DNA from: CBDDBH01 sp965225625
Lineage (GTDB): Bacteria; Pseudomonadota; Gammaproteobacteria; JADZEE01
Direction: 5' to 3'
Assembly (NCBI GenBank): GCA_965225625.1
Contig: CBDDBH010000034.1
Location: 434,001 to 498,000, forward strand
DNA: 64,000 nucleotides
A program made the translations under genes and the position numbers. How positions within the stretch are numbered: the stretch's first letter is position 1; each line of letters begins with the position of its first letter. The notes under the pieces are model-generated. The model was not told the DNA's origin. It saw nothing but the letters and a program-made list of their open reading frames with translations, and did not search any database. Below, one piece after another: positions 38,019 through 46,181 of this stretch.

Positions 38019-38948
38019 ATGGTCCCAGGCAACGACAAAGACCCCGCGCGCTATGTGGTGATTGGCCATGAACATAGCGGTAGGCGCATTGATAATTATT
38101 TAATGGGTGTTTGCGGCAATGTGCCGCGAAGCCGGGTATACCGCATGGTGCGCACGGGTGAGGTGCGGGTGAATGGTGGCAGGGTACGCCCGGATCGGCG
38201 ACTCGACGAAGGCGATCGAGTACGCATTCCGCCGCTGCGCCTGACTAAGCGGGAAACGCTGGCCCCCCAGCCTTTCCCAGCGCCGATACTTTTCGAAGAC
38301 GATCGACTGCTGATCGTAGATAAGCCGGCGGGACTTGCCGTGCACGCAGGAAGTGGGATTAATCATGGTCTGATTGAACGTGCCAGAGCCTCGCGCCCAG
38401 ACGCTGACTACCTCGAACTCGTGCACCGTCTCGACCGCGAGACATCCGGTTGTCTGATGCTTGCGAAAGATCCAGTGTTGTTACGCGAATTACACCTGAT
38501 GTTACGCGGTCGGCAAATTGCTAAACATTACCTGACATTGGTTCGGGGCCGATGGACACAAGCACGTGTCGTCGACAAAGCTTTACTCAGACGTCACGAT
38601 AAAACGGCAAAAGTGGATATCGACCCGCGTGGCAAGCAGGCTAGAACGCGGTTCGATGTTGGCGAGGTGTTTGCTCTCGCAACGTTGATGGAAGTCGAAT
38701 TATTGTCCGGTCGCACCCACCAAATTCGGGCACATGCCGCCGGGGAAGGGCACCCAATCGCTGGCGATCAGCGCTATGGCGAGCGCCAGTTCAACAAGCA
38801 GCTGCGCGCACGTGGTCTTTCGCGATTGTTCCTGCATGCCAATGCGGTTGCGCTGCCTTATGGTCGGAAAGCCGAGCGCTTACGCATCTCCAGTGAATTG
38901 CCAGCGGATTTGACAGCGGTCTTGAAAACTTTTGAGAACGGCGACTAA
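38019..38948 (+). CDS. rluC: 23S rRNA pseudouridine synthase RluC
   Basis: RluC isomerises specific uridines of 23S rRNA. The product is 309 residues from ATG 38019 (a TTG at 38010 is in frame). An N-terminal S4 RNA-binding domain (HSGRRIDNYLMGVCGNVPRSR, RMVRTGEVRVNGGR) precedes the catalytic domain with HRLDRETSGCLMLAK (catalytic Asp), KHYLTLVRG and LLSGRTHQIRAHAAGEGHPI. Its position divergent from rne matches E. coli. RluC and RluD are hard to separate by motif, so the symbol rests partly on this neighbour. Confidence 0.93.
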   Translation: MVPGNDKDPARYVVIGHEHSGRRIDNYLMGVCGNVPRSRVYRMVRTGEVRVNGGRVRPDRRLDEGDRVRIPPLRLTKRETLAPQPFPAPILFEDDRLLIVDKPAGLAVHAGSGINHGLIERARASRPDADYLELVHRLDRETSGCLMLAKDPVLLRELHLMLRGRQIAKHYLTLVRGRWTQARVVDKALLRRHDKTAKVDIDPRGKQARTRFDVGEVFALATLMEVELLSGRTHQIRAHAAGEGHPIAGDQRYGERQFNKQLRARGLSRLFLHANAVALPYGRKAERLRISSELPADLTAVLKTFENGD

Positions 38949-38961
38949 CCCCCCAATGGCG

Positions 38962-38975
38962 CATTCATGCAATAT
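38962..38975 (-). repeat. Dispersed short repeat, copy 5
   Basis: The minus strand reads ATATTGCATGAATG, flanked so that GCGCAT and ATGCGC form a 6-bp stem around it. It lies between rluC and sppA, opposite in orientation to both. It has one mismatch in the core compared with copy 2. Confidence 0.55.
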
Positions 38976-39043
38976 GCGCACGCCTCGACTAATGACAAGC
39001 ACCAGCGCAGAATCTCATCAATCCAAAAAGTTCTACAAATACT

Positions 39044-40009
39044 ATGAGCCCAACTGAATCTGATTCAAATTCGCAGACTCCTCAGTCAGCAGCTGCCGTG
39101 GAACAGAAAATTGTCCGAGAGTTTGCCTTCGAAGCCCTGCGTGAACAGCGCTTGGCACGGCGTTGGGGGATTTTCTTTAAGAGCCTCGCATTCTTGTATC
39201 TAATTGTACTGGTGGTTGTCGCTATGCCTCCCGGCGCTTGGACGGGTCGCCTGTCGGCTGAGCAGCATACCGCGCTCATCGAGATCAATGGGGTCATTGG
39301 GCCAGATTCCCCAGCCAGCGCGGATAGCGTGGTGACCGGTTTACGCAAAGCCTTCGAGGATGAGAATACCGCCGGAATCATATTGCGCATCAACAGTCCC
39401 GGTGGCAGTCCGGTACAGTCGGGTTATATCAACGACGAGATTGCCCGCTTGCGCGAAGCGCACCCCGATGTGCCGGTGATTGCCGTCATCTCCGATATTT
39501 GTGCATCGGGCGGCTATTACATAGCCGCCGCTGCCGACGAGATCTATGCGGACAAGGCGAGCATAGTCGGTTCCATTGGTGTTCGCATGGACGGCTTCGG
39601 TTTTGTCGATGCCATGGAGAAGCTGGGAGTTGAACGACGCTTATTGACGGCCGGAAAAAACAAAGGCTTTCTCGACCCGTTTCAACCTCTGCAGGCGGAG
39701 CACGTAGCACATGTACGCGAATTGCTTGGCACTGTGCACGAACAGTTCATCAACACAGTCAAGCGTGGGCGTGGCGATCGACTCAGCGATGATGAGAGAC
39801 TGTTCAGCGGCCTGCTGTGGACGGGAGAAGAGAGTTTGGAGCTCGGTCTTGTGGACGCGCTGGGCAGCGCAAGCTACGTGGCCCGCGAGGTCATCGGCGC
39901 GGAGACTATTGTCGACTTCACCGCCCGCGGCGATCTGGTGACCCGGTTGAGCCGGCGTTTCGGTGCCGCCGTGGTCGAATCGACAATTGCCAAGCTCGGG
40001 TTCTGGTAA
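39044..40009 (+). CDS. sppA: Signal peptide peptidase SppA (S49 family)
   Basis: SppA degrades cleaved signal peptides in the membrane. The 321-residue short-form protein has one N-terminal membrane helix (about residues 48-66). The S49 core starts at ALIEINGVIGPDSPA, with INSPGGSPVQSG, the nucleophile Ser in ICASGGYYIAAAADEIYA, and a Lys-rich segment after GSIGVRMDGFGFVDAMEKLG that should hold the general base. It is half the length of E. coli SppA (618), which is an internal duplication, and so resembles the Bacillus type. Confidence 0.93.
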   Translation: MSPTESDSNSQTPQSAAAVEQKIVREFAFEALREQRLARRWGIFFKSLAFLYLIVLVVVAMPPGAWTGRLSAEQHTALIEINGVIGPDSPASADSVVTGLRKAFEDENTAGIILRINSPGGSPVQSGYINDEIARLREAHPDVPVIAVISDICASGGYYIAAAADEIYADKASIVGSIGVRMDGFGFVDAMEKLGVERRLLTAGKNKGFLDPFQPLQAEHVAHVRELLGTVHEQFINTVKRGRGDRLSDDERLFSGLLWTGEESLELGLVDALGSASYVAREVIGAETIVDFTARGDLVTRLSRRFGAAVVESTIAKLGFW

Positions 40010-40031
40010 AGCCGCAGTATTGGCGGTCCCT

Positions 40032-40634
40032 TCAGGCAGGTGGGCCAGGTAGTTGATAGCCCTCGGCACGCAACAATTTGCATAACGCAATCAAGGGCAA
40101 TCCAATCAACGCCGTTGGATCATCACCTTGGAGTCTTTCGAACAAACTGCTGCCCAGCCCTTCGCTTTTTATGGCGCCCGCGCAATCCAACGGCTGCTCG
40201 GCAAGCAAATAAGCCTCGATTTCAACCACACTGAGAGCTCGAAAGTACACTGCGTACGGAACCAGCGCGGATTGTGTTGTACCGGTTACGGTGTTTATGA
40301 GGCACACTGCGGTAAAGAAATCGGCGCGTTTCCCGCTCACGGCCGTAAGGTGCTGTTTCGCCGTAGCCAGGTTGCCCGGCTTTTCCAGCAGGCGGTTGCC
40401 AGAGCTTGCAACCTGATCGCAGCCAACGACCAGCGCGGCTGGAAATCGCGCTGCGACGGCCGCAGCCTTCGATCGCGCCAGGCGTTGCGCCCGAGCTGAC
40501 GCCGTCTCGCCGGCCGTAATTGTTTCGGTAAGCTGCGGGTCACAGATCTCGAAGGTCAGTCCCAGACGCCGCAATAAAGTGGCCCTGTAGGGCGAGGTTG
40601 AGGCGAGAATCAGCTTGGGTAGTGTGCTGGGCAT
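40032..40634 (-). CDS. Maf family nucleotide pyrophosphatase (YceF type)
   Basis: YceF-type Maf proteins hydrolyse 7-methyl-GTP and remove modified nucleotides. The start at ATG 40634 (MPSTLPKLILASTSPYRATLL) gives 200 residues. Conserved blocks are LILASTSPYR, VVGCDQVASSGNRLLEKPG, AVYFRALSVVEIEAYL, CAGAIKSEGLGSSLFERLQG and LIGLPLIALCKLLR, all close to YceF rather than to YhdE. It is divergent from yceD, as in E. coli. Confidence 0.94.
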   Translation of the reverse strand: MPSTLPKLILASTSPYRATLLRRLGLTFEICDPQLTETITAGETASARAQRLARSKAAAVAARFPAALVVGCDQVASSGNRLLEKPGNLATAKQHLTAVSGKRADFFTAVCLINTVTGTTQSALVPYAVYFRALSVVEIEAYLLAEQPLDCAGAIKSEGLGSSLFERLQGDDPTALIGLPLIALCKLLRAEGYQLPGPPA

Positions 40635-40700
40635 GGATCCGGATATGTAGGGTATTTGTCTGTCGAATACTGGCAGTTTTTCTACAGCGATGGAATTCAC

Positions 40701-40706
40701 TATAAT
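40701..40706 (+). promoter_or_regulatory. Candidate -10 box for the yceD-rpmF-plsX-fab operon
   Basis: A perfect TATAAT lies 12 bases before the yceD ATG. The -35 position (TTTTCT at 40678-40683, 17-bp spacing) is weak. The predicted start site near 40713 would leave a leader of only about 6 nt, so yceD would be nearly leaderless. Alternatively the main promoter lies inside the Maf gene. Confidence 0.35.
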
Positions 40707-40718
40707 TGGCGGCCCGCT

Positions 40719-41219
40719 ATGACTGCTCCCTTGCCCGAATACGTCGAGCCCGTTCGGTTGGCGCGAGCAGGTACGCTGATTGAAGGAACACTATCGATCG
40801 CGAGCCTGCCGCGACTGACTGCGGATGTTGGCCAGCAGGAGGGGCTGATACTGGTGCGTTTGCAGTTTGCACTCGACGCAAAAGCTTACGTGTGCATAAC
40901 GGGGACTGTAAAAGTCGGATTGGCGCTTACATGCAACCGCTGTTTACAACGGATGCAAATGCCGGTCCGCGCAAAAGTGCGGCTCGGCATTATCGGTTCA
41001 GAGGGGCAATCCAGCGACCTGCCCCCGAGCTATGAGCCGCTGGTGCTCTCCGACGATACCGTGTCGTTGATAGAATTGGTGGAGGACGAACTCATTTTGG
41101 CGATGCCCATCGTACCGGCACATGCGCCTGGACAGTGCCGGTCAGCGCCGAACACAGCTGCCGACGAGGAACCGAACGAGCATCCGTTCGCGGTGTTGGC
41201 TTCGCTTAACGAAAAATAG
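40719..41219 (+). CDS. yceD: YceD/DUF177 family protein
   Basis: YceD proteins are conserved partners of rpmF, linked to 23S rRNA metabolism in plants and bacteria, with no defined biochemical activity. The 166-residue product starts at ATG 40719. It has LTCNRCLQRMQMPV with the conserved CxxC, the acidic LVEDELILAMPIVPAH block, and ends FAVLASLNEK, all standard. It is the first gene of a run through rpmF, plsX and the fab genes. Confidence 0.93.
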   Translation: MTAPLPEYVEPVRLARAGTLIEGTLSIASLPRLTADVGQQEGLILVRLQFALDAKAYVCITGTVKVGLALTCNRCLQRMQMPVRAKVRLGIIGSEGQSSDLPPSYEPLVLSDDTVSLIELVEDELILAMPIVPAHAPGQCRSAPNTAADEEPNEHPFAVLASLNEK

Positions 41220-41274
41220 ACGTTTCACATTTTCCCTTAAATTAGCAATTGCTTTTAATTAGCAGGAGTGAGTC

Positions 41275-41457
41275 ATGGCAGTTCAGAAGAGCAAGAAATC
41301 GCCGTCAAAACGCGATATGCGGCGATCACACGATGCGCTAACGGCCGAAGCGTTATCGACCGAACCGACAACGGGAGAAACCCATCGGCGCCATCACGTC
41401 AGCCCTGACGGGTATTACAAGGGTCGTAAAGTCGTCGAAGGCAAAGATTCCAGCTAG
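41275..41457 (+). CDS. rpmF: Ribosomal protein bL32
   Basis: bL32 is a small basic protein of the large ribosomal subunit. The 60-residue product begins MAVQKSKKSPSKRDMRRSHD and ends in HRRHHVSPDGYYKGRKVV, close to E. coli L32. The ATG at 41275 follows AGGAGTGAGTC, a strong ribosome site. The zinc Cys residues of some L32 forms are absent, so this is the zinc-independent type. Placement before plsX ties ribosome and membrane-lipid synthesis, as in many bacteria. Confidence 0.98.
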   Translation: MAVQKSKKSPSKRDMRRSHDALTAEALSTEPTTGETHRRHHVSPDGYYKGRKVVEGKDSS

Positions 41458-41534
41458 CGTGTGGCGCGCGGCCTAAACGCGCTCGACGCTCTGTCGAACT
41501 ACACAGCACTGAAATCTATTCCGGAACTGCGGAT

Positions 41535-42554
41535 TTGGACGTTACGATCGCACTCGACGCAATGGGCGGTGATCGCGGCGTGGAAGTTACCGTACCTTCG
41601 GCTCTACATATACTCGAACGCCATCCGGCACTGCATTTGATCCTGGTTGGTCAGAGCGAGGTCATAAGGCCATTGCTATCCGACAAATCGGTCGCTTCTA
41701 ACAGACTACGAATAGAACACGCATCCGAAATTGTGACGATGGACGAGCGACCGTCGAGTGCGCTGCGCAACAAAAAAGATTCGTCGATGCGGGTTGCTCT
41801 AAATCTCGTCAAGGACGGCTCAGCTGCGGCCTGCGTCAGCGCCGGTAATACGGGCGCCTTAATGGCGACTTCGCGATATGTTCTGAAAATGCTCCCGGGT
41901 ATCGATCGACCGGCCATCTGCGGCGCTATGCCAGGTCTAAACGGTGAATCACTGGTTCTGGATCTGGGTGCTAACGTGGATTCCAGTTCTGAGGAGCTGT
42001 TTCAGTTCGCCGTCATGGGCGCGGTGCTGGCTATGGCAATCGAGAGCAAAGAAAATCCCAGCGTAGCGTTGCTGAACGTCGGTGAAGAGGAACTCAAGGG
42101 CAACGATCGGGTTAAGCAAACCGCAATATTGTTGTCACAGAGTGCGTTGAACTATGTGGGATTTGTAGAGGGAAACGATCTGTACAAAGGTAAGGTCGAC
42201 GTCATCGTCTGTGACGGGTTTGTCGGTAATGTAGCGTTGAAGGCGAGCGAGGGGGTAGCCCAGATGATGATGCATTTCGCGAAGCAAGAATATTCCAGCA
42301 GTTTTTACTCGAAACTTGCCGCGTTCGTTTCCACGCCCGTACTAAATGCTGTGCGGCGGCGGGTAGACCCACGTCGATATAACGGCGCGACGCTACTAGG
42401 TCTGCGGGGGATTGTTGTAAAGAGCCACGGTGATGCAGATGAACTTTCTTTCGGGCGCGCGATTGAACAGGCGGTGCTGGAAGTGGAAAAAGCTGTGCCC
42501 GAACAAATCAGCGCGCATCTCGAATCCCTATTGTCGCAGCGACAGGTGAACTGA
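41535..42554 (+). CDS. plsX: Phosphate acyltransferase PlsX
   Basis: PlsX makes acyl-phosphate from acyl-ACP for phospholipid synthesis. The 339-residue product appears to begin with TTG at 41535 (MDVTIALDAMGGDRGVEVTV); no ATG fits because the conserved ALDAMGGD lies eight codons on. Other motifs are SAGNTGALMATSRYVLKML, LDLGANVDSSSEELFQFAVMG, NVGEEELKGND and GFVGNVALKASEGVA. Length matches the family. fabH, normally next, is absent, and fabD follows after 46 bp. Confidence 0.96.
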   Translation: MDVTIALDAMGGDRGVEVTVPSALHILERHPALHLILVGQSEVIRPLLSDKSVASNRLRIEHASEIVTMDERPSSALRNKKDSSMRVALNLVKDGSAAACVSAGNTGALMATSRYVLKMLPGIDRPAICGAMPGLNGESLVLDLGANVDSSSEELFQFAVMGAVLAMAIESKENPSVALLNVGEEELKGNDRVKQTAILLSQSALNYVGFVEGNDLYKGKVDVIVCDGFVGNVALKASEGVAQMMMHFAKQEYSSSFYSKLAAFVSTPVLNAVRRRVDPRRYNGATLLGLRGIVVKSHGDADELSFGRAIEQAVLEVEKAVPEQISAHLESLLSQRQVN

Positions 42555-42600
42555 TGGTCGGTATGCACACGAACGTGCTTGCCGATGCATGTTGGCGTAG

Positions 42601-43554
42601 ATGAATCTCGCCTGCGTGTTCCCGGGCCAAGGCTCGCAGTCGGTGGGTATGTTGGCTGAGATGGCCGCTGTCTACCCTGAGGTCGAGCAAGTGTTTGCCG
42701 AGGCTGGCGAGGCGTTAGGCACGGACCTGTGGAAGCTTTCGCAAAGCGGCCCAGAGGAAGCGTTGAGCAAGACCGAAACGACGCAACCGCTGATGCTGAC
42801 TGCCGGCGTAGCTGTGTGGCGTGTATGGCAGGCGCAAAGCGGTGGCGTGCCGCTGGTTGCTGCCGGACACAGTCTGGGCGAATACACGGCACTAGTGGCT
42901 GCCGGAGTGCTGGATTTTGTCGAGGCAGTTCGACTGGTTGCGGCCCGCGGCAGGTTCATGCAGGAGGCGGTTGCGCAAGGTGAGGGGGCGATGGCGGCGG
43001 TATTGGGACTGCCCGAGGCGACTCTGGCAGATGTATGTGAACAGGCCACTGAGTCGGAGAATAGCGTGGTTAGCTGCGCAAATTTCAACGCCCCGGGACA
43101 GATCGTGATAGCCGGTCATAGCGACGCGGTGGGTCGTGCTATAGAGCTGGCGAGCAAGGCAGGGGCAAAGCGCGCAGTGACGCTGCCAGTCAGTGCTCCG
43201 TTTCATTGCGCGTTAATGCGACCTGCCGCGGAACGATTACGCGCGATGTTGCAGACATGCAAAGTAGAGGTGCCCGCCTTCCCTATCATTCATAATTTCG
43301 ATGTGACCACGAGGACCGAAGCGGCAGAGATCCGGGAATCGCTGCTGAGCCAGGTTGATGCCCCGGTACAGTGGACTGCAACCGTCGAAGGCTTAGTGGC
43401 CCACGGCGCGCGGCACATATTCGAATTGGGCCCGGGTAGGGTTTTGACCGGTCTGTCAAAGCGGATCGCCAAGGGGCAAGCGTGCATGGCGGTGAATAGC
43501 CCCAGCACGCTTGCATCTGCACTAAACGGGGTAGGTAATGTTGTTGCTCAATAA
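42601..43554 (+). CDS. fabD: Malonyl-CoA:ACP transacylase
   Basis: FabD loads malonyl groups onto ACP. The 317-residue product begins MNLACVFPGQGSQSVGML. The catalytic Ser is in AAGHSLGEYTALVAAG, the active-site Arg in RLVAARGRFMQEA, and the catalytic His in VSAPFHCALMRPAAE. Length equals typical FabD (E. coli 309). The end overlaps fabG by 17 bp. It directly follows plsX, with fabH missing from the usual order. Confidence 0.97.
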   Translation: MNLACVFPGQGSQSVGMLAEMAAVYPEVEQVFAEAGEALGTDLWKLSQSGPEEALSKTETTQPLMLTAGVAVWRVWQAQSGGVPLVAAGHSLGEYTALVAAGVLDFVEAVRLVAARGRFMQEAVAQGEGAMAAVLGLPEATLADVCEQATESENSVVSCANFNAPGQIVIAGHSDAVGRAIELASKAGAKRAVTLPVSAPFHCALMRPAAERLRAMLQTCKVEVPAFPIIHNFDVTTRTEAAEIRESLLSQVDAPVQWTATVEGLVAHGARHIFELGPGRVLTGLSKRIAKGQACMAVNSPSTLASALNGVGNVVAQ

Positions 43555-44284
43555 GCGGGTTGCACTGGTCACCGGCGCCAGCCGAGGGATTGGAAAAGCC
43601 ATTGCATTGGAACTAGGCAAACAGGGTGCGCATGTTATCGGCACCGCGACGCAGCGACCCGGCTTGGACAAAATAGAGGAGCTGCTGCGCGAGGCTGGGA
43701 TTCACGGTCGTGCAGTGCAACTCGACGTAAACGACAGTGGTTCCCGAGAGCAGTTGAGCAAAAGCTTATCGGACGCGCAATTGGTCCCGGAAATTCTCGT
43801 CAACAACGCAGGGATCACGCGCGACGGCCTTTTGATGCGTATGAAGGACGAAGACTGGGACGTTATTATCGAAACGGATTTAAGTGCGGTGTTTAGACTG
43901 AGCAAGTTATTTCTGCGCGGAATGCTGAAGTTGCGCCGCGGGCGTATAATCAACATAACCTCGGTGGTCGGTCAGACCGGTAATCCGGGTCAATCAAATT
44001 ACGCGGCGGCCAAAGCAGGAATTGTAGGTTTCTCGAAGGCTCTGGCCCGCGAAATTGGGCAACGCGGGATCACTGTAAACGCGGTTGCGCCTGGATTTAT
44101 AGACACCGATATGACACGGGATTTGAACGACGAACAACGCGCCCAGTTGCTCGCGACGATACCGCTGGGACGCCTGGGCGAGGCGAGTGAAGTTGCCGCG
44201 GTTGTGGCATTCCTGGCCTCGGATGCAGCGGCTTATGTTACCGGTGAGACAGTCAATGTTAATGGTGGCATGTACATGAATTAA
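43538..44284 (+). CDS. fabG: 3-oxoacyl-ACP reductase FabG
   Basis: FabG reduces 3-ketoacyl-ACP with NADPH in each elongation cycle. The 248-residue SDR protein has VTGASRGIGKAIALELG, the NNAGITRDGLL motif, catalytic Ser in NITSVVGQTGNPGQ, and YAAAKAGIVGFSKALARE. It ends FLASDAAAYVTGETVNVNGGMYM, typical for FabG. It begins inside fabD, which suggests translational coupling. Confidence 0.97.
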   Translation: MLLLNKRVALVTGASRGIGKAIALELGKQGAHVIGTATQRPGLDKIEELLREAGIHGRAVQLDVNDSGSREQLSKSLSDAQLVPEILVNNAGITRDGLLMRMKDEDWDVIIETDLSAVFRLSKLFLRGMLKLRRGRIINITSVVGQTGNPGQSNYAAAKAGIVGFSKALAREIGQRGITVNAVAPGFIDTDMTRDLNDEQRAQLLATIPLGRLGEASEVAAVVAFLASDAAAYVTGETVNVNGGMYMN

Positions 44285-44535
44285 CGGCCGCTTCTGGTTG
44301 CTAATGACTTGGACCACAATTGACGCACCAATATAGGCTGCCTCAGACGATAGTCGATTTAGGAAAATCGTTTGCCCAGTAAGCGACTAGAAACAAAATT
44401 AGATATTGGCTTCAAACAGTTCTTAATTAGACAATTTTTATGTAGAGAATGTGCTTGCTTGCAAGTTAAGGAGTTTTCACTAAACTAGATGCGCCGCCGG
44501 CCCGGTAGCGCACTCCGTGGGAGGAAAAATAGACC
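44285..44535 (+). promoter_or_regulatory. fabG-acpP intergenic region with candidate acpP promoter
   Basis: TTGCAA (44459-44464), 16 bp, TAAACT (44481-44486) is a candidate promoter giving acpP its own transcript, as is common for this highly expressed gene. Upstream, CGATTT-AGGA-AAATCG (44355-44370) is a 6-bp hairpin followed by TTT and might end part of the fabG transcription. The acpP ribosome site GGGAGGAAAAATAGACC is strong. No small gene was recognised. Confidence 0.4.
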
Positions 44536-44772
44536 ATGAGTAGCATCGACGAACGGGTTAAAAAGATCGTTGTAGAGCAGCTTGGTGTCAAGGAAGAAGA
44601 GGTAAATAACGAAGCGTCTTTTGTAGACGATCTCGGTGCGGATTCGTTGGACACGGTAGAATTAGTAATGGCCTTAGAGGAAGAATTCAAGACTGAGATT
44701 CCTGACGAAGAAGCCGAAAAAATTACCACGGTACAGCAAGCGATCGATTATGTAGAAGGCCACATGGAGTAG
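44536..44772 (+). CDS. acpP: Acyl carrier protein
   Basis: AcpP carries growing acyl chains on a phosphopantetheine arm. The 78-residue acidic protein has the attachment Ser in DLGADSLDTVELVMALEE, preceded by EEEVNNEASFVDD, and ends DYVEGHM. It is close to E. coli AcpP in length and sequence. It has its own candidate promoter upstream and a strong terminator 25 bp downstream, so it is probably transcribed also as a short abundant message. Confidence 0.98.
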   Translation: MSSIDERVKKIVVEQLGVKEEEVNNEASFVDDLGADSLDTVELVMALEEEFKTEIPDEEAEKITTVQQAIDYVEGHME

Positions 44773-44796
44773 CGCGCTTGGTGAACGGATTTCACA

Positions 44797-44824
44797 AAGC
44801 CGCGCCGAAGGCGCGGCTTTTTTT
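44797..44824 (+). terminator. Rho-independent terminator after acpP
   Basis: A perfect 10-bp stem AAGCCGCGCC/GGCGCGGCTT with loop GAA (44797-44819) is followed by T residues to 44824. It lies between acpP and fabF, so read-through would set the fabF level relative to acpP. Confidence 0.93.
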
Positions 44825-44866
44825 GTGGGTGATTCAGCGAAACCTTCGTTGGGCGGGGACCTTATC

Positions 44867-46108
44867 GTGACAAGAAGGCGAGTAGTTGTGACCGGGTTGG
44901 GATTGGTATCGCCGGTTGGAAATAACGTCGCGGATTCGTGGCAAGCGATAGTGGCGGGCAAAAGTGGTATCGGGCCGATAACTCATTTTGATGTATCGCG
45001 TTACGCTACGCGCTTCGGTGGCTCAATAAGAGACTTTGATGTGTCGCAATATATACCCGTCAAGGATGCCCGAAGAATGGATCCCTTCATTCACTATGGA
45101 ATTGCCGCCGGCACCGAGGCGATTGAAGATGCCGGCCTGGAAATCGACGAGAACAATGCAGAGCGCATTGGCGTAATTATTGGTTCCGGGATCGGTGGTT
45201 TGCCTGGGATTGAAAAAGGTTATCAGTCCTACATGGACGGCGGGCCGCGAAAGATATCTCCGTTTTTCGTACCCAGTAACATCATCAACATGGTCTCGGG
45301 CGATCTGTCGATAAAATTCGGGCTGCAAGGTCCGAACTATTCGATTGTCAGTGCGTGCTCGTCCGGCGCTCACAGCATCGGCGATGCAGCCCGATTAATT
45401 GAACGTGGTGACGTCGACGCAATGGTTGCCGGGGGCGCGGAGATGGCCACGTCGGTGACTGGTTTGGGTGGTTTTTCGTCGGCGAAAGCCTTGTCCACTC
45501 GTAACGACGATCCGGAACGCGCGAGTCGTCCGTGGGACGCTGAGCGTGACGGCTTCGTGCTCAGCGACGGTGCGGGTGTTGTCGTGTTGGAGGAGTACGA
45601 AACCGCGAAACGTCGCGGTGCGCGTATCTACGCGGAGTTGCTCGGCTTTGGCATGAACAGCGATGCATTCCACATCACCGCGCCTACACCCGATGGTACA
45701 GGAGCGGCAAAATGCATGTCGTTGGCATTGAAAGATGCACGGGTGGCGCCCGATAGCATCAATTACGTTAACGCACATGGTACTTCCACGCCCGCCGGGG
45801 ACATCGCTGAGACTAAAGCGGTAAAACTTGCATTTGCCCATCATGCGGGAAAACTCGCCGTGAGTTCGACTAAATCCATGGTGGGACACATGCTAGGCGC
45901 GGCCGGTGGGGCCGAAGCCGTCTTCAGCATTCTCGCGCTGCGGGATCAAATCGCGCCGCCGACGATAAATCTAGAGAATCCGGATCCGGATTGCGATCTT
46001 GATTACGTGCCGAACGAAGCGCGCCAGATGAAAATCGACTTCGTTCTGTCCAATTCGTTCGGTTTCGGCGGTACCAACGGTAGTCTGGTATTCGGAAAAC
46101 TGCCGTAG
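44867..46108 (+). CDS. fabF: 3-oxoacyl-ACP synthase II
   Basis: FabF condenses malonyl-ACP with acyl-ACP. The GTG at 44867 (TRRRVVVTGLGLVSPVG), with GGGGAC upstream, gives 413 residues, the same as E. coli FabF. A GTG at 44825 lies right at the terminator and is unlikely. The catalytic Cys is in IVSACSSGAHSIGDAA, and the two His residues are in NAHGTSTPAGD and STKSMVGHMLGAAGG. FabF cannot replace FabH for initiation in most bacteria, so the missing fabH matters. Confidence 0.96.
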   Translation: MTRRRVVVTGLGLVSPVGNNVADSWQAIVAGKSGIGPITHFDVSRYATRFGGSIRDFDVSQYIPVKDARRMDPFIHYGIAAGTEAIEDAGLEIDENNAERIGVIIGSGIGGLPGIEKGYQSYMDGGPRKISPFFVPSNIINMVSGDLSIKFGLQGPNYSIVSACSSGAHSIGDAARLIERGDVDAMVAGGAEMATSVTGLGGFSSAKALSTRNDDPERASRPWDAERDGFVLSDGAGVVVLEEYETAKRRGARIYAELLGFGMNSDAFHITAPTPDGTGAAKCMSLALKDARVAPDSINYVNAHGTSTPAGDIAETKAVKLAFAHHAGKLAVSSTKSMVGHMLGAAGGAEAVFSILALRDQIAPPTINLENPDPDCDLDYVPNEARQMKIDFVLSNSFGFGGTNGSLVFGKLP

Positions 46109-46135
46109 CGTTACTCAGCTCTAGTGTTAGTCGGG

Positions 46136-46149
46136 ATTTTGCACGAAGG
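46136..46149 (+). repeat. Dispersed short repeat, copy 6
   Basis: ATTTTGCACGAAGG followed by CGCGTGG. It lies between fabF and mltG in the same orientation. It has one change from the consensus (third base). Confidence 0.55.
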
Positions 46150-46181
46150 CGCGTGGGGCTGTACTTGTACGCCTAATCTTT

